Source: a bacterium (GTDB lineage: Bacteria; Bacillota; Clostridia; Christensenellales; CAG-138). Taken from it: DNA of 64,000 nt. The position numbers and the translations under genes were made by a program. The stretch is taken from NCBI GenBank assembly GCA_022778545.1, contig JALFDW010000042.1, positions 62,001 to 126,000 of the forward strand, in the 5' to 3' direction. Under the pieces are notes generated by a model. It was not told where the DNA came from. It made no database searches and saw only the letters and a program-made list of their open reading frames with translations. This document shows positions 35,117-45,206 of the stretch, in pieces (the first letter of the stretch is position 1; each line of letters opens with the position of its first letter).

Positions 35117-35144
35117 GGAGAAAAAACGCCGCCTGTATGCGGCG
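35117..35144. repeat. 28 bp direct repeat, right copy (before msrC)
   Basis: 27 of 28 bases equal the left copy at 34524. In frame it reads E-K-K-R-R-L-Y-A-A-K-stop, i.e. a second, nearly identical end of HemZ, followed directly by the msrC ribosome site. This looks like the original hemZ terminus. Confidence 0.75.
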
Positions 35145-35159
35145 AAGTGAGGGGAAACG

Positions 35160-35615
35160 ATGGATTACGCTTTGCTGGCGCGGCAGATGCGCGCGCTTCT
35201 TGAAGGCACAGGGGATGAAACGGCGAGCCTTGCCAACGCTTCCGCGCTTTTGAACGAGGCTCTTGGCGGGATCAACTGGGTCGGTTTCTACATCGCAAAA
35301 AACGGGGAGCTGCTCCTTGGGCCGTTTCAGGGAAAGCCCGCATGCGTGCGTATCCCATTCGGTGCGGGTGTGTGCGGCACGGCGTTTGAAACGAACGAAA
35401 CGGTGCGCGTTGAGGATGTGCACGAGTTTCCGGGGCACATCGCCTGCGACAGCGCCTCCAATTCCGAGATCGTGATTCCGCTGCGCGGCGCATCGGGTGA
35501 ACCCGTCGCCGTGCTTGACATTGACAGCCCGCATTTTGCGCGTTTCACGGCGGTGGATGCGAAGGGGCTCGAGGCGGTCGCCGCGGAGATCGAGAAGGCG
35601 GTTTTCGCCTGTTGA
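35160..35615 (+). CDS. msrC: free methionine-(R)-sulfoxide reductase (GAF domain)
   Basis: 151 residues, one GAF domain. C62, C72 and C96 have the same spacing (10 and 24) as C84, C94 and C118 of E. coli fRMsr, so the catalytic and resolving cysteines are all present. It reduces free Met-R-sulfoxide using thioredoxin and protects against oxidants. GAGGGGAAACG precedes ATG. The next promoter's -35 overlaps its stop codon. Confidence 0.93.
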   Translation: MDYALLARQMRALLEGTGDETASLANASALLNEALGGINWVGFYIAKNGELLLGPFQGKPACVRIPFGAGVCGTAFETNETVRVEDVHEFPGHIACDSASNSEIVIPLRGASGEPVAVLDIDSPHFARFTAVDAKGLEAVAAEIEKAVFAC

Positions 35616-35640
35616 CAATTCCTGCCGGCACGGCTATAAT
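35612..35640 (+). promoter_or_regulatory. promoter of hisS-aspS
   Basis: Perfect TTGACA (35612-35617), 17 bp spacer, perfect TATAAT (35635-35640). A consensus promoter is typical of T-box genes controlled by attenuation. Confidence 0.85.
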
Positions 35641-35646
35641 GGCACA

Positions 35647-35887
35647 AAGAAAAGGCTATGATCGGAAGAGTAGCGCGTCTGCAAGCGCAAAGAGAGGGCA
35701 GGCCGCGGCTGAAAGCCGCCCCGCAGCGCACCGCGTGAACGACAACCGTGAGCCGCCGCGTTGACAAGGCGCGGCCGTATTCCCGGCGTTAACGGGCTTT
35801 GAGCGGCGCGCAGGCGATGCGCGCAAGCAAGGGTGGCACCGCGGGTTTCCCGTCCCTTTCAGGAAGGAACGGAAAACCCTTATTTTA
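35647..35887 (+). ncRNA. T-box leader of hisS-aspS
   Basis: The T-box sequence AGGGTGGCACCGCG is at 35830-35843. Stem I is closed by GGCT/AGCC and CGG/CCG, with the loop E pair AGTA (35669-35672) and GAA (35737-35739). After GAA and one C the codon GAC (Asp, 35741-35743) follows, so the specifier is probably Asp, although the first gene is hisS. A His CAC triplet exists only further upstream at about 35729. Uncharged tRNA would stabilise the antiterminator and let transcription through. Confidence 0.92.
35843..35887 (+). terminator. T-box attenuator terminator
   Basis: GGGTTTCCCGTCC pairs with GGAACGGAAAACCC, followed by TTATTTT. Its 5' arm overlaps the T-box, as expected for mutually exclusive folding. 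Confidence 0.85.
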
Positions 35888-35907
35888 TATTTGCAAGGAG
35901 AAGGAAC

Positions 35908-37173
35908 ATGCAATACCAGATACCCAAGGGGATGCGGGATGTGACCCCAAAGGAAAGCTACAAATGGCAGTACATCGAAACCATCATCCGCGAGCTGTGC
36001 GACGTTTACGGCTTCAGCGAGACGCGCACGCCCGTGCTCGAGCACACGGAGCTGTTCCTGCGCAGCGTGGGCGACACCACGGACGTGGTGCAGAAGGAGA
36101 TGTACACCTTCACGGACAAGGGCGACCGTTCCGTGACGCTCAAGCCGGAGGGCACGGCGGGCGTTGCGCGCATGTTCATGGAATCCAAGCTTTTCAACGA
36201 GGCGCAGCCTACGAAGATGTATTATCTCTACTGCCCGGTGTTCCGCTATGAGAAACCGCAGGCAGGCCGCCTGCGTGAACATCACCAGTTCGGTGTGGAG
36301 GTCTACGGTGCGCCGCGCGCAAGCGTAGACGCGGAATGCATCGCCCTGGCGCTCGACCTGTTCAAACGGCTCGGCATCGAGGGCCTTTCGGTGAACATCA
36401 ACAGCATCGGCTGCCCGGAATGCCGCCCGGCCTACCATGAAAAGCTCAAGGAATACCTGCGGGGCAATTATGACGACCTGTGCGAGACCTGCCGCACCCG
36501 CTTTGAAAAGAACCCGCTGCGCATCCTCGACTGCAAGGAGGAAAAGTGCAGGAAGATCGCCGCGGGTGCGCCGAAGATCCTCGATTGTCTCTGCGATGAC
36601 TGCAAGGCGCACTTTGAGGAGCTTAAAGCTTCTCTCAACGCGATGGGGATCCAATACAAGGTCGATCCCATGATCGTGCGCGGGCTCGATTATTACACGA
36701 AGACCGTGTTTGAGATCATCTCCACCGAAGGGCAATACAAGGGCACGGTCTGCGGCGGCGGCCGTTATGACGGCCTGCTGGAGCAGCTCGGCGGCCCGAA
36801 GATGCCCGGCGTGGGCTTCGGCATGGGCATGGAGCGCCTGCTCCTTGTGGCGGAAAGCTTCCGCCCGATCCCGGAACCGAGGCCGGTGGGCGTGTATCTT
36901 GCCGCGATGGGCGAGGCTGCGCGCGGCGTGGGCGTGCGCCTTGTGAAGGCGCTGCGCGACGCAGGCATCAAGGCGGAGTTCGACCATGTGGGCAAGAGCT
37001 TCAAGGCGCAGTTCAAATATGCGGACAAGCTCGGTGCGCGCTTTGTTGCGATCCTGGGAGACGACGAAGTGAAAAACGGCGTCGTGAAGCTGAAAAACAT
37101 GGAGACCGGCGAGGAAGCGGCAACGCCCCTTGCGGAATTTGTTGAAACGGTAAAAACTATTCTGGAACGATAA
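35908..37173 (+). CDS. hisS: histidyl-tRNA synthetase
   Basis: 421 residues, class II synthetase. N-terminus MQYQIPKGMRDVTP, motif 2 around FRYEKPQAGRLREHHQFG, HisA/B signatures GLDYYTKTVFE and GGGRYDGLLEQLGG, motif 3 GFGMGMERL, and a C-terminal anticodon-binding domain (about 325-421). GCAAGGAGAAGGAAC ribosome site just after the T-box terminator confirms ATG 35908. AspS follows after 12 bases. Confidence 0.97.
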   Translation: MQYQIPKGMRDVTPKESYKWQYIETIIRELCDVYGFSETRTPVLEHTELFLRSVGDTTDVVQKEMYTFTDKGDRSVTLKPEGTAGVARMFMESKLFNEAQPTKMYYLYCPVFRYEKPQAGRLREHHQFGVEVYGAPRASVDAECIALALDLFKRLGIEGLSVNINSIGCPECRPAYHEKLKEYLRGNYDDLCETCRTRFEKNPLRILDCKEEKCRKIAAGAPKILDCLCDDCKAHFEELKASLNAMGIQYKVDPMIVRGLDYYTKTVFEIISTEGQYKGTVCGGGRYDGLLEQLGGPKMPGVGFGMGMERLLLVAESFRPIPEPRPVGVYLAAMGEAARGVGVRLVKALRDAGIKAEFDHVGKSFKAQFKYADKLGARFVAILGDDEVKNGVVKLKNMETGEEAATPLAEFVETVKTILER

Positions 37174-37185
37174 AGGAGAAAGACG

Positions 37186-38979
<1,794 letters not shown>

Positions 38980-38996
38980 AGCGCAGGTGCAGAATA

Positions 38997-39026
38997 CGGC
39001 CCGGAAAATTTGCCCGGGCCGCTTTT
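38997..39026 (+). terminator. terminator after aspS
   Basis: GCCCGG and CCGGGC with flanking GG/CC pairs form the stem, loop AAAATTTG, then CTTTT. Confidence 0.8.
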
Positions 39027-39086
39027 ATGGCTGCTGCAATTTAAGAAAACCCATAATCTTCCGTTGAAGGATTGTTGACATTTTGC

Positions 39087-39095
39087 TGCTATACT
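39087..39095 (+). promoter_or_regulatory. extended -10 promoter of the VTT gene
   Basis: TG-C-TATACT. A TTGACA lies at 39074 but only 10 bases away, too close to serve. Confidence 0.4.
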
Positions 39096-39154
39096 TTTGC
39101 GTGAGCCGGGAGAAGATAACCCTGGCATCCGAACAAAAGGAGAACCCTGCCCGC

Positions 39155-39868
39155 ATGCTTCGCAAGCCTGAACTGAAAAAACGCACGCCGGAGGAAAGGA
39201 AACGCATGCACCGCACCGTTGCGGCAATCGTTGCGTTTGTGGCCTTCCTTGCCGTCGCCTGCTTCCTCGTAGGCGGGCCGCTGCTTCGCTTTATTGACGA
39301 TCCGGAGAAGTTCCGCGCCTGGGTGGATACGCATGGCATCTGGGGGCGCCTTGCCTTTGTTGGAATGATGGTGCTGCAGATCGTCATCGCCTTCATCCCC
39401 GGCGAACCGCTGGAGATCGCCGCGGGCTATGCCTTTGGCGTCTGGGAGGGGACAGGGCTCTGCATGCTTGGCGCGCTCATCGGAGGGCTTCTTGTGTTCC
39501 TGTTCGTGCGCGCGTTCGGCAGGCGCGCGGCGGAAGCGTTTTTTTCGCCGGAGGAGATCGACTCCGTGCGCTTCCTGAAGGCCGGGCGCGGGCTGAACCT
39601 CCTTGTGTTTCTGCTGTTTCTCATCCCCGGAACGCCAAAGGATGTGATGACCTATTGCGCTGGCCTTACGAAAATGCCGCTTGGGACGTGGCTGCTGATC
39701 TCTTCCACGGCGCGCATTCCTTCCATCATCACATCCACCATCGGCGGAGATGCGCTCGGCCTGCAGAATTATCAGTTTGCGCTGATCGCGTTCGGCGGAG
39801 CGGCTGCGCTTGCGGGAGCGGGGATGCTCATATACGGGTACATGAATAAAAAAGGCAGAGCAGGTTGA
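39155..39868 (+). CDS. TVP38/TMEM64 (VTT, DedA-like) membrane protein
   Basis: 237 residues. Basic N-terminal tail (RKPELKKRTPEERKRMHR), then about five to six hydrophobic helices. The VTT core shows FIPGEPLEIAAGYAFG near 90-106 and LFLIPGTPKDVMTYCAGLT near 155-173, the re-entrant loop motifs of the family. Members act in lipid scrambling or undecaprenyl/phospholipid recycling; the exact role here is open. ATG 39155 is preferred (AGGAG 12 bases upstream). Confidence 0.87.
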   Translation: MLRKPELKKRTPEERKRMHRTVAAIVAFVAFLAVACFLVGGPLLRFIDDPEKFRAWVDTHGIWGRLAFVGMMVLQIVIAFIPGEPLEIAAGYAFGVWEGTGLCMLGALIGGLLVFLFVRAFGRRAAEAFFSPEEIDSVRFLKAGRGLNLLVFLLFLIPGTPKDVMTYCAGLTKMPLGTWLLISSTARIPSIITSTIGGDALGLQNYQFALIAFGGAAALAGAGMLIYGYMNKKGRAG

Positions 39869-39949
39869 AACTGTTGATGCCCGAAGGGCTTGTATGTGTT
39901 ATAATGGATTCCAGGAACAGCCAAAGATTTGGAAAGGAATGGAACTGCC

Positions 39950-40396
39950 ATGCGTCAAACAGGAAAGGTGATCGAGCTTAAAGGAAAGAAGGCCGTTGTG
40001 CGGTTTTTGCGCAGCGATGCCTGCGGGCATTGCAACGCCTGCTTCCGTTTGGGCAGCAACGAGGCCGACATCGATATCGATAACGTTCTCGGTGCAAAGA
40101 TCGGTGACGTGGTCGGGATCGAAATGCACGCGAAGAGCGTGCTTAAGGCAAGCCTGCTGTTGTATGGCGTGCCGCTCGTGGGGCTGCTTGTGGGAGCGTA
40201 TCTCGGCTCTTTGCAGGGCGACCTGTACGCGGCGCTTGGCGGCGTGCTGTTCGCAGCGGGCGCGTTCTTTATCCTGCGCGCGCTGGAGCCGAAGTTTTCC
40301 CGCATGACGGAATTTAAGCCGCGCATGGTGGAAATCATCGGGCAGCCGGAACAAACCGAAGAAGCTACAGAAGGAGGAAACAGCGATGGCGAGTGA
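39950..40396 (+). CDS. RseC/SoxR-reducing-system family membrane protein
   Basis: 148 residues with the RseC layout: short N-terminal beta domain (VIELKGKKAVVRFLRSDACGHCNAC, the C-x2-C-x2-C at about 25-31), two transmembrane helices (about 65-85 and 90-110), and an acidic C-terminus. Relatives are linked to the Rnf/Rsx electron transport complex. No rnf genes are here; instead it overlaps a thioredoxin gene by 11 bases, pointing to thiol redox work at the membrane. Confidence 0.8.
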   Translation: MRQTGKVIELKGKKAVVRFLRSDACGHCNACFRLGSNEADIDIDNVLGAKIGDVVGIEMHAKSVLKASLLLYGVPLVGLLVGAYLGSLQGDLYAALGGVLFAAGAFFILRALEPKFSRMTEFKPRMVEIIGQPEQTEEATEGGNSDGE

Positions 40397-40715
40397 AAGA
40401 GTTTTGCATGTGACGGAGGCGGGCTTTGATGCAGAGGTGCTCGGAAGCAAAGAGCTTGTGCTTGTGGATTTCTGGGCGAGCTGGTGCGGCCCGTGCCGGA
40501 TGATCGCGCCGGTTCTCGATGAACTGGCGGAAGAATACGCAGGCCGGGTGAAGATCTGCAAGGTGAATGTAGATGAGGAACCTGCCCTTGCGCAGCGCTA
40601 TAAGATCATGTCCATCCCGGCGGTGTTCCTGTTCCGCGGCGGCGAGGTCGTCGAAAAGATGGTCGGCGCGCGCCCGAAGCAGGCGTTTGCGGATGCGATC
40701 GAAGAGAACCTGTAA
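40386..40715 (+). CDS. trxA: thioredoxin
   Basis: 109 residues, complete thioredoxin fold with active site WCGPC at about 34-38, VDFWASWCGPCRM context, and the cis-Pro in IMSIPAVFLF. It is a general disulfide reductant and could serve the MsrC 4.8 kb upstream. GGAGGAAACAGCG ribosome site lies inside the RseC-like gene, with an 11-base overlap. The genome may have other thioredoxins; trxA is used generically. Confidence 0.93.
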   Translation: MASERVLHVTEAGFDAEVLGSKELVLVDFWASWCGPCRMIAPVLDELAEEYAGRVKICKVNVDEEPALAQRYKIMSIPAVFLFRGGEVVEKMVGARPKQAFADAIEENL

Positions 40716-40762
40716 AGCGGCGCGGAAAAGCGCAGAGCGGATTAAAAACATAAGATAAACAT

Positions 40763-40797
40763 GCCCCGGCGCTGTGAATCGCTCCGGGGCTTTTCGT
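40763..40797 (+). terminator. terminator after thioredoxin gene
   Basis: GCCCCGG and CCGGGGC with a further partial pairing in the 14-base loop, then TTTT. Confidence 0.85.
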
Positions 40798-40845
40798 GTG
40801 GTTAAATCGGGCAAGTGCTGCCCGCTGAAAAATTGAATGAAGCTT

Positions 40846-41745
40846 TTACTGCGGGCCTTTCACCTGCGTGCCGCACGCCGGGCAGAAGCGTGTGCCGGGT
40901 TCAAGCGCTGCGCCGCACGCCGGGCAGAAGGCGGTGGAAGCAGGCGCAGTTTCGGGCGCCGGGGCTTCATACAGGGGCGCTTCAGGCGCGGCGGCTGTCT
41001 GCTGCACGAACGTCCCCTGCTGCGCAGCGGCAGGCGTGCGCTTTGCTTTCCTGAGTATGAGAATGGCCGCAACGAGCAGCGCTGCACCGATGCCGGCCAT
41101 GATGAGGCCGACTATGGCAGAATTGCCCGGCTTGCTGTCGGGAACGATCATGTACGGCTGCACATGGGAAACGATCTTGGCGGAATTGCTCGTGCCGAAG
41201 AAGTCGCTTTCGATGCACCAATCCACAAAGCTGCCGTTCTGATAGAACTCGCCGTTTTCACACCAGTCGTAAAGGATCGCTTCGATGTCGGAGGGCAGCG
41301 GCTTGATCTGTGCATCCTCAAGGTAAAGCTCCGTAACGACGGCGGGCAGGGTTTCGTCCCAGGTCTCTTCGTAGATTTTATCGAGCGTGTCGTAATAACG
41401 CTTTGTGGCTTCGAGCGCGACGAAGTTGTCGATATAGCCATCCTCCGAAACGAGCGGAATCAGATAATACAGCTTGTCGCTGTTCTTTGAAACACGGATG
41501 CCGAGGTTGGTGGTATATTCTTCGGCAAATACCTCAAAAACAAACTCGATTCTGCCTTCCACATACGGCTTGCCGGCAAGCTCATCCGCAGAAAGCAGGT
41601 TGAAATCCCGTGTGCCTTCGGCCTCGTACTTCGCCTGCTCCTGCTGCATGCCTGCGAAAGCCATGACGCCGAACGCGATCAGAAACACCGCAAGGATCAA
41701 AAATGCGATCCCGCGTGCTTTTTGATGGCTTTTGTTTGCATTCAT
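40846..41745 (-). CDS. membrane protein with extracellular domain and C-terminal zinc ribbon
   Basis: 299 residues, not recognised as a named family. One helix near 13-35 (FLILAVFLIAFGVMAF), an acidic domain of about 170 residues probably outside, a second helix near 208-230, a Pro/Ala-rich linker and a terminal zinc ribbon FCPACGAALEPGTRFCPACG with CxxC-x10-CxxC. Such proteins are often annotated as zinc-ribbon domain-containing membrane proteins. The acidic domain might sense or bind something at the cell surface. GGGGG RBS seven bases before ATG 41745. Single-gene unit. Confidence 0.75.
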   Translation of the reverse strand: MNANKSHQKARGIAFLILAVFLIAFGVMAFAGMQQEQAKYEAEGTRDFNLLSADELAGKPYVEGRIEFVFEVFAEEYTTNLGIRVSKNSDKLYYLIPLVSEDGYIDNFVALEATKRYYDTLDKIYEETWDETLPAVVTELYLEDAQIKPLPSDIEAILYDWCENGEFYQNGSFVDWCIESDFFGTSNSAKIVSHVQPYMIVPDSKPGNSAIVGLIMAGIGAALLVAAILILRKAKRTPAAAQQGTFVQQTAAAPEAPLYEAPAPETAPASTAFCPACGAALEPGTRFCPACGTQVKGPQ

Positions 41746-41782
41746 TATGTTTACCCCCATATTGAAACAAAATTCTACAGCA

Positions 41783-41811
41783 ATCATACCATACGGACGG
41801 GAGGACAGCAA
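41783..41811 (-). promoter_or_regulatory. promoter of the zinc-ribbon membrane protein gene
   Basis: Minus strand TTGCTG (complement of 41806-41811), 17 bp spacer, TATGAT (complement of 41783-41788). Confidence 0.6.
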
Positions 41812-41866
41812 ATGCGCGCCTCGCGGAAAATTTGCTTCGCAAAACCGTTTTTATGTGAAATAGGCG

Positions 41867-41895
41867 TTGCTACCTGCCGCAGGGTTTGTTACAAT
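41867..41895 (+). promoter_or_regulatory. promoter of proS
   Basis: TTGCTA (41867-41872), 17 bp spacer, TACAAT (41890-41895). No T-box lies between it and proS. Confidence 0.6.
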
Positions 41896-41954
41896 AAATC
41901 GGATAAGTAAAGAAGCGCGGCCGGTGTGCGCCGCATAGCGGAGGTAATTGTTTT

Positions 41955-43682
41955 ATGAAGCTTGAACGCCTTGTTGGAGACAGGTTCAAAGAGCGCCCGT
42001 CCGATTGCGTGATCGATAGCCATGCGCTGATGCTGCGCGGCGGCTACATGAAATACGTTGCAAACGGCATCTTTTCTTCCTATATGCCGCTTCGGCGCAT
42101 CACGCGCAAGATCGAGGCCATCATCCGTGAGGAAATGGATGCGATCGACGGCCAGGAAGTGCAGTTCCCGGTGGTGCTGCCTGCATCCCTTTGGGAGGAA
42201 TCGGGCCGCTATCAGAGCGTCGGCAGTGAACTGATGCGCCTTTCCGACCGCAACGGCAGCCCGCTTGTGCTCGGCATGACGCATGAGGAGGCGGCGGTGC
42301 AGCTCGTGCGCGAATATGGCCAGAGCTACCTCAAGTACCCGTTCATGATCTACCAGATCCAGACCAAGTTCCGTGATGAGGCACGCCCGCGCGGCGGCCT
42401 GATCCGCGTGCGCGAATTCACGATGAAGGATGCTTACTCCTTCCACACCTCCCAGGAGGATCTGGAAGCGTATTATGCCCGCTGCTATCATGCCTATGAG
42501 CGCATTTTCGCCCGCACGGGCATCCCGGAGACCGTTGCTGTCATGTCCGATTCCGGCATGATGGGCGGCAGCGTTTCCCATGAATACATGCTCCTGACCC
42601 CGGTGGGTGAAGATACCATCACCACCTGCCCGGAATGCGGTTGGCGCGCCAACATGGAGGCGGCGGAGAACATCATTGAAAACAAAAAAGATGCTGTGGA
42701 CGAGCCGCTTACGCCCGTACACACGCCGAACCAGCAGACCATTGAAGAAGTCTGCAATTTCCTGAAGCTGCCTGTGGAAAAATCCTGCAAGGCAGTCGTC
42801 TACCAGAAGAATGCGACGGATGAATATGTCGTGCTGTTCCTGCGCGGCGACCTTGAGGCCAACGAAACGAAGCTCACGAACTTCCTCGGCGAGGCGATCC
42901 ACCCGGCAACCATTACGCCGGAAAGCGGCATCGTGGCAGGGTACATCGGCCCCTGCGGCCTGCCAAAGGGCGTGACGGTGCTCTTTGACCGCTCCCTTGC
43001 GGGCACGAACAACCTTTGCTGCGGCGCGAACCGCGAGGAATACCACTACACGGGATTCTGCTTTGAGCGCGATCTGCCCGGCGCGGAGTTCCACGATTTT
43101 GCAAAGGTCGTGGAAGGCGGCATCTGCCCGAAGTGCGGCAAGCATGCGATCCGCATTTCCCGCGGCATCGAGGTGGGCAACATCTTCCAGCTCGGCACGA
43201 AATACACCAAGTCCATGGGCATGCAGTACCTTGACCAGAACGGCCAGCTGCAGTACCCCGTCATGGGCTGCTATGGCATCGGCGTCGGCCGCCTTGCGGC
43301 TTCCGTATGCGAGGCGCATCACGACGACTACGGCCCCATCTGGCCGATGTCCATCGCGCCCTGGCAGGTGCACCTCTGCTGCATGCGCGCGGACAATGCG
43401 GAAGTACATGCCTATGCGGATTCCCTTTATGAAGCACTGCAGGCGCGCGGGTTGGAAGTCATTTATGATGACCGGGCCGTGAGCGCGGGCGTGATGTTCT
43501 CCGATGCGGATCTGCTCGGCGTGCCGGTGCGCGTTGTCGCAAGCCCGCGCAACATGAAGGAAGGCTGCGTTGAGCTTTCCACGCGGGATAAAAAGATCTC
43601 CGAAAAAGTGCCGATGGCAGAGGCGGTGGAGCGCATTGCCGCGCTCCGGGACACGCTCCTTGCGGCATGCAGGGCGGAATAA
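41955..43682 (+). CDS. proS: prolyl-tRNA synthetase, bacterial type with editing domain
   Basis: 575 residues. Class II catalytic core split by an INS editing domain (about 230-390), which clears Ala-tRNA-Pro. Visible are the motif 2 region QIQTKFRDEARPRGGLIRVREF, SGMMGGSVSHEYM, and motif 3 YGIGVGRLAA with the C-terminal anticodon domain. GCGGAGGTAATTG upstream. Monocistronic; the 3' end leads into a repeat element and a strong terminator. Confidence 0.97.
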   Translation: MKLERLVGDRFKERPSDCVIDSHALMLRGGYMKYVANGIFSSYMPLRRITRKIEAIIREEMDAIDGQEVQFPVVLPASLWEESGRYQSVGSELMRLSDRNGSPLVLGMTHEEAAVQLVREYGQSYLKYPFMIYQIQTKFRDEARPRGGLIRVREFTMKDAYSFHTSQEDLEAYYARCYHAYERIFARTGIPETVAVMSDSGMMGGSVSHEYMLLTPVGEDTITTCPECGWRANMEAAENIIENKKDAVDEPLTPVHTPNQQTIEEVCNFLKLPVEKSCKAVVYQKNATDEYVVLFLRGDLEANETKLTNFLGEAIHPATITPESGIVAGYIGPCGLPKGVTVLFDRSLAGTNNLCCGANREEYHYTGFCFERDLPGAEFHDFAKVVEGGICPKCGKHAIRISRGIEVGNIFQLGTKYTKSMGMQYLDQNGQLQYPVMGCYGIGVGRLAASVCEAHHDDYGPIWPMSIAPWQVHLCCMRADNAEVHAYADSLYEALQARGLEVIYDDRAVSAGVMFSDADLLGVPVRVVASPRNMKEGCVELSTRDKKISEKVPMAEAVERIAALRDTLLAACRAE

Positions 43683-43706
43683 AAAACGAAACGAACAGAG
43701 CTTCCA

Positions 43707-43750
43707 GGGGCTATGGCCCCCGAAGCCTCAGCGGGTTTATGACAGACTGA
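43707..43750 (+). repeat. 3'-UTR repeat element, copy 2
   Basis: GGGGCTATGGCCCCCGAAGC, then GCGGGTTTATGACAGACTGA. The core folds as GGGGC-UAUG-GCCCC. Related to the element at 5956-6000 (minus strand) in sequence, hairpin and position after a stop codon. Confidence 0.7.
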
Positions 43751-43784
43751 GCGGTCCGGCGCATGCGCCGGACCGCTTCTGTTT
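43750..43784 (+). terminator. terminator after proS
   Basis: AGCGGTCCGGCGC and GCGCCGGACCGCT form a perfect 28 bp palindrome with almost no loop, followed by TCTGTTT. Confidence 0.75.
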
Positions 43785-43832
43785 GATGTTATGGCCGGAA
43801 ATGCAGGGGGATATTCTTAACAAGAATAATAG

Positions 43833-43861
43833 TTGTAAGCGCAGGTGAGCTCCAGTATAAT
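43833..43861 (+). promoter_or_regulatory. promoter of glyA
   Basis: TTGTAA (43833-43838), 17 bp spacer, TATAAT (43856-43861). A 15 bp palindrome ATTCTT-AAC-AAGAAT sits upstream at 43813-43827. Confidence 0.65.
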
Positions 43862-43879
43862 AAACTCCAGTGCAATAAA
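43850..43879. repeat. 15 bp tandem repeat over the glyA promoter
   Basis: Two head-to-tail copies of CTCCAGT(AT/GC)AATAAA, 13 of 15 bases identical; the first contains the -10 box. It could be a regulatory site or a replication slip. Confidence 0.6.
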
Positions 43880-43942
43880 CGCGGGAAATCTGCCGGGCAT
43901 ATGCACGGCTGAAATATATTTTTTCTAAAACGGGAGGACAGT

Positions 43943-45181
43943 ATGACCCAATTTGATCTGATCCGCGCAACGGACCCACAGGTTGCCGAAGCGATGGAGC
44001 TGGAGCTCAAGCGCCAGCGTGACCATCTGGAGCTGATCGCATCCGAAAACTTCGTTTCTGAGGCAGTCATGGCAGCGATGGGCAGCCATCTCACGAACAA
44101 ATACGCCGAAGGTTACCCCGGCAAGCGGTATTATGGCGGCTGCCAGTGCGTGGACATCGTTGAAAACCTCGCCCGGGAACGCGCCTGCAAACTGTTCGGC
44201 GCGGAGCATGCCAATGTGCAGCCGCATTCCGGCGCGCAGGCGAATCTTGCCGTTTACTTTGCGCTGCTCAACTATGGCGACACTGTGCTCGGCATGAACC
44301 TTTCCCACGGCGGCCACCTGACCCATGGCAGCCCCGTGAACATGTCCGGCAAGTATTACAACTTTGTCGCTTACGGTGTAAATGCCGAGACGGAGATGAT
44401 CGATTATGACGAAGTCCGCCGCCTTGCGCTGGAACATAAGCCGAAGCTGCTCGTTGCGGGTGCTTCCGCCTATCCGCGGGCGATCGATTTTGCAAAGCTG
44501 CGCGAGATCGCAGACGAAGTGGGTGCGCTCTTCATGGTGGATATGGCGCATATCGCGGGCCTTGTCGCGGCGGGATTGCACATGAACCCTGTGCCCTATG
44601 CGGACGTTGTGACGACCACCACCCATAAGACGCTGCGCGGCCCACGCGGCGGCATGATCCTCTGCAAGGAAGCTTTTGCCAAGCAGATCGACAAGGCCAT
44701 CTTCCCCGGAACGCAGGGCGGCCCGCTGATGCACACCATCGCGGCGAAGGCCGTATGTCTACAGGAAGCGCTCCGGCCTGAATTCAAGGCATATCAGCAG
44801 CAGGTCGTGAAAAACGCAGAGACGCTTGCGAACGGCCTGTCGCAGCGCAGCGTAAAGCTCGTTTCCGGCGGTACGGACAACCACCTTATACTCGTTGACC
44901 TCGGTGCGGAAGGCCGCACGGGCAAGGAAGTCGAGGCGCTGCTTGACGCGGCGAACATCACCGCCAACAAGAACACCGTGCCCGGCGAGACGCGCAGCCC
45001 CTTTGTTACGAGCGGCATCCGCCTCGGCACTCCGGCCGTCACGAGCCGCGGCCTGAAAGAAGCGGATATGGAGCTTGTCGCAGGTTATATCGCCCGTATC
45101 ATTTCCGAAGGCGAAGCCGCTGTGCAGGAAGTGAAGGAAGGCGTGCTGACACTGACGGAGAAATACCCGCTGTATCAATAG
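43943..45181 (+). CDS. glyA: serine hydroxymethyltransferase
   Basis: 412 residues, PLP enzyme converting serine and tetrahydrofolate to glycine and methylene-THF. The Lys carrying PLP is in [16 protein letters not shown] (K about 226). Other motifs are [16 protein letters not shown] and VNMAHIAG-like [19 protein letters not shown] precedes ATG. Monocistronic with promoter and terminator. Confidence 0.97.
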   Translation: MTQFDLIRATDPQVAEAMELELKRQRDHLELIASENFVSEAVMAAMGSHLTNKYAEGYPGKRYYGGCQCVDIVENLARERACKLFGAEHANVQPHSGAQANLAVYFALLNYGDTVLGMNLSHGGHLTHGSPVNMSGKYYNFVAYGVNAETEMIDYDEVRRLALEHKPKLLVAGASAYPRAIDFAKLREIADEVGALFMVDMAHIAGLVAAGLHMNPVPYADVVTTTTHKTLRGPRGGMILCKEAFAKQIDKAIFPGTQGGPLMHTIAAKAVCLQEALRPEFKAYQQQVVKNAETLANGLSQRSVKLVSGGTDNHLILVDLGAEGRTGKEVEALLDAANITANKNTVPGETRSPFVTSGIRLGTPAVTSRGLKEADMELVAGYIARIISEGEAAVQEVKEGVLTLTEKYPLYQ

Positions 45182-45206
45182 CGTTTTGAGGCAACGCATA
45201 AAAAAT

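Noticed and set aside
43813..43827. Second Fur box at glyA
   Set aside because: ATTCTT-AAC-AAGAAT has reversed arms compared with the left-edge box and does not fit the 7-1-7 Fur pattern; kept only as an unassigned palindrome.
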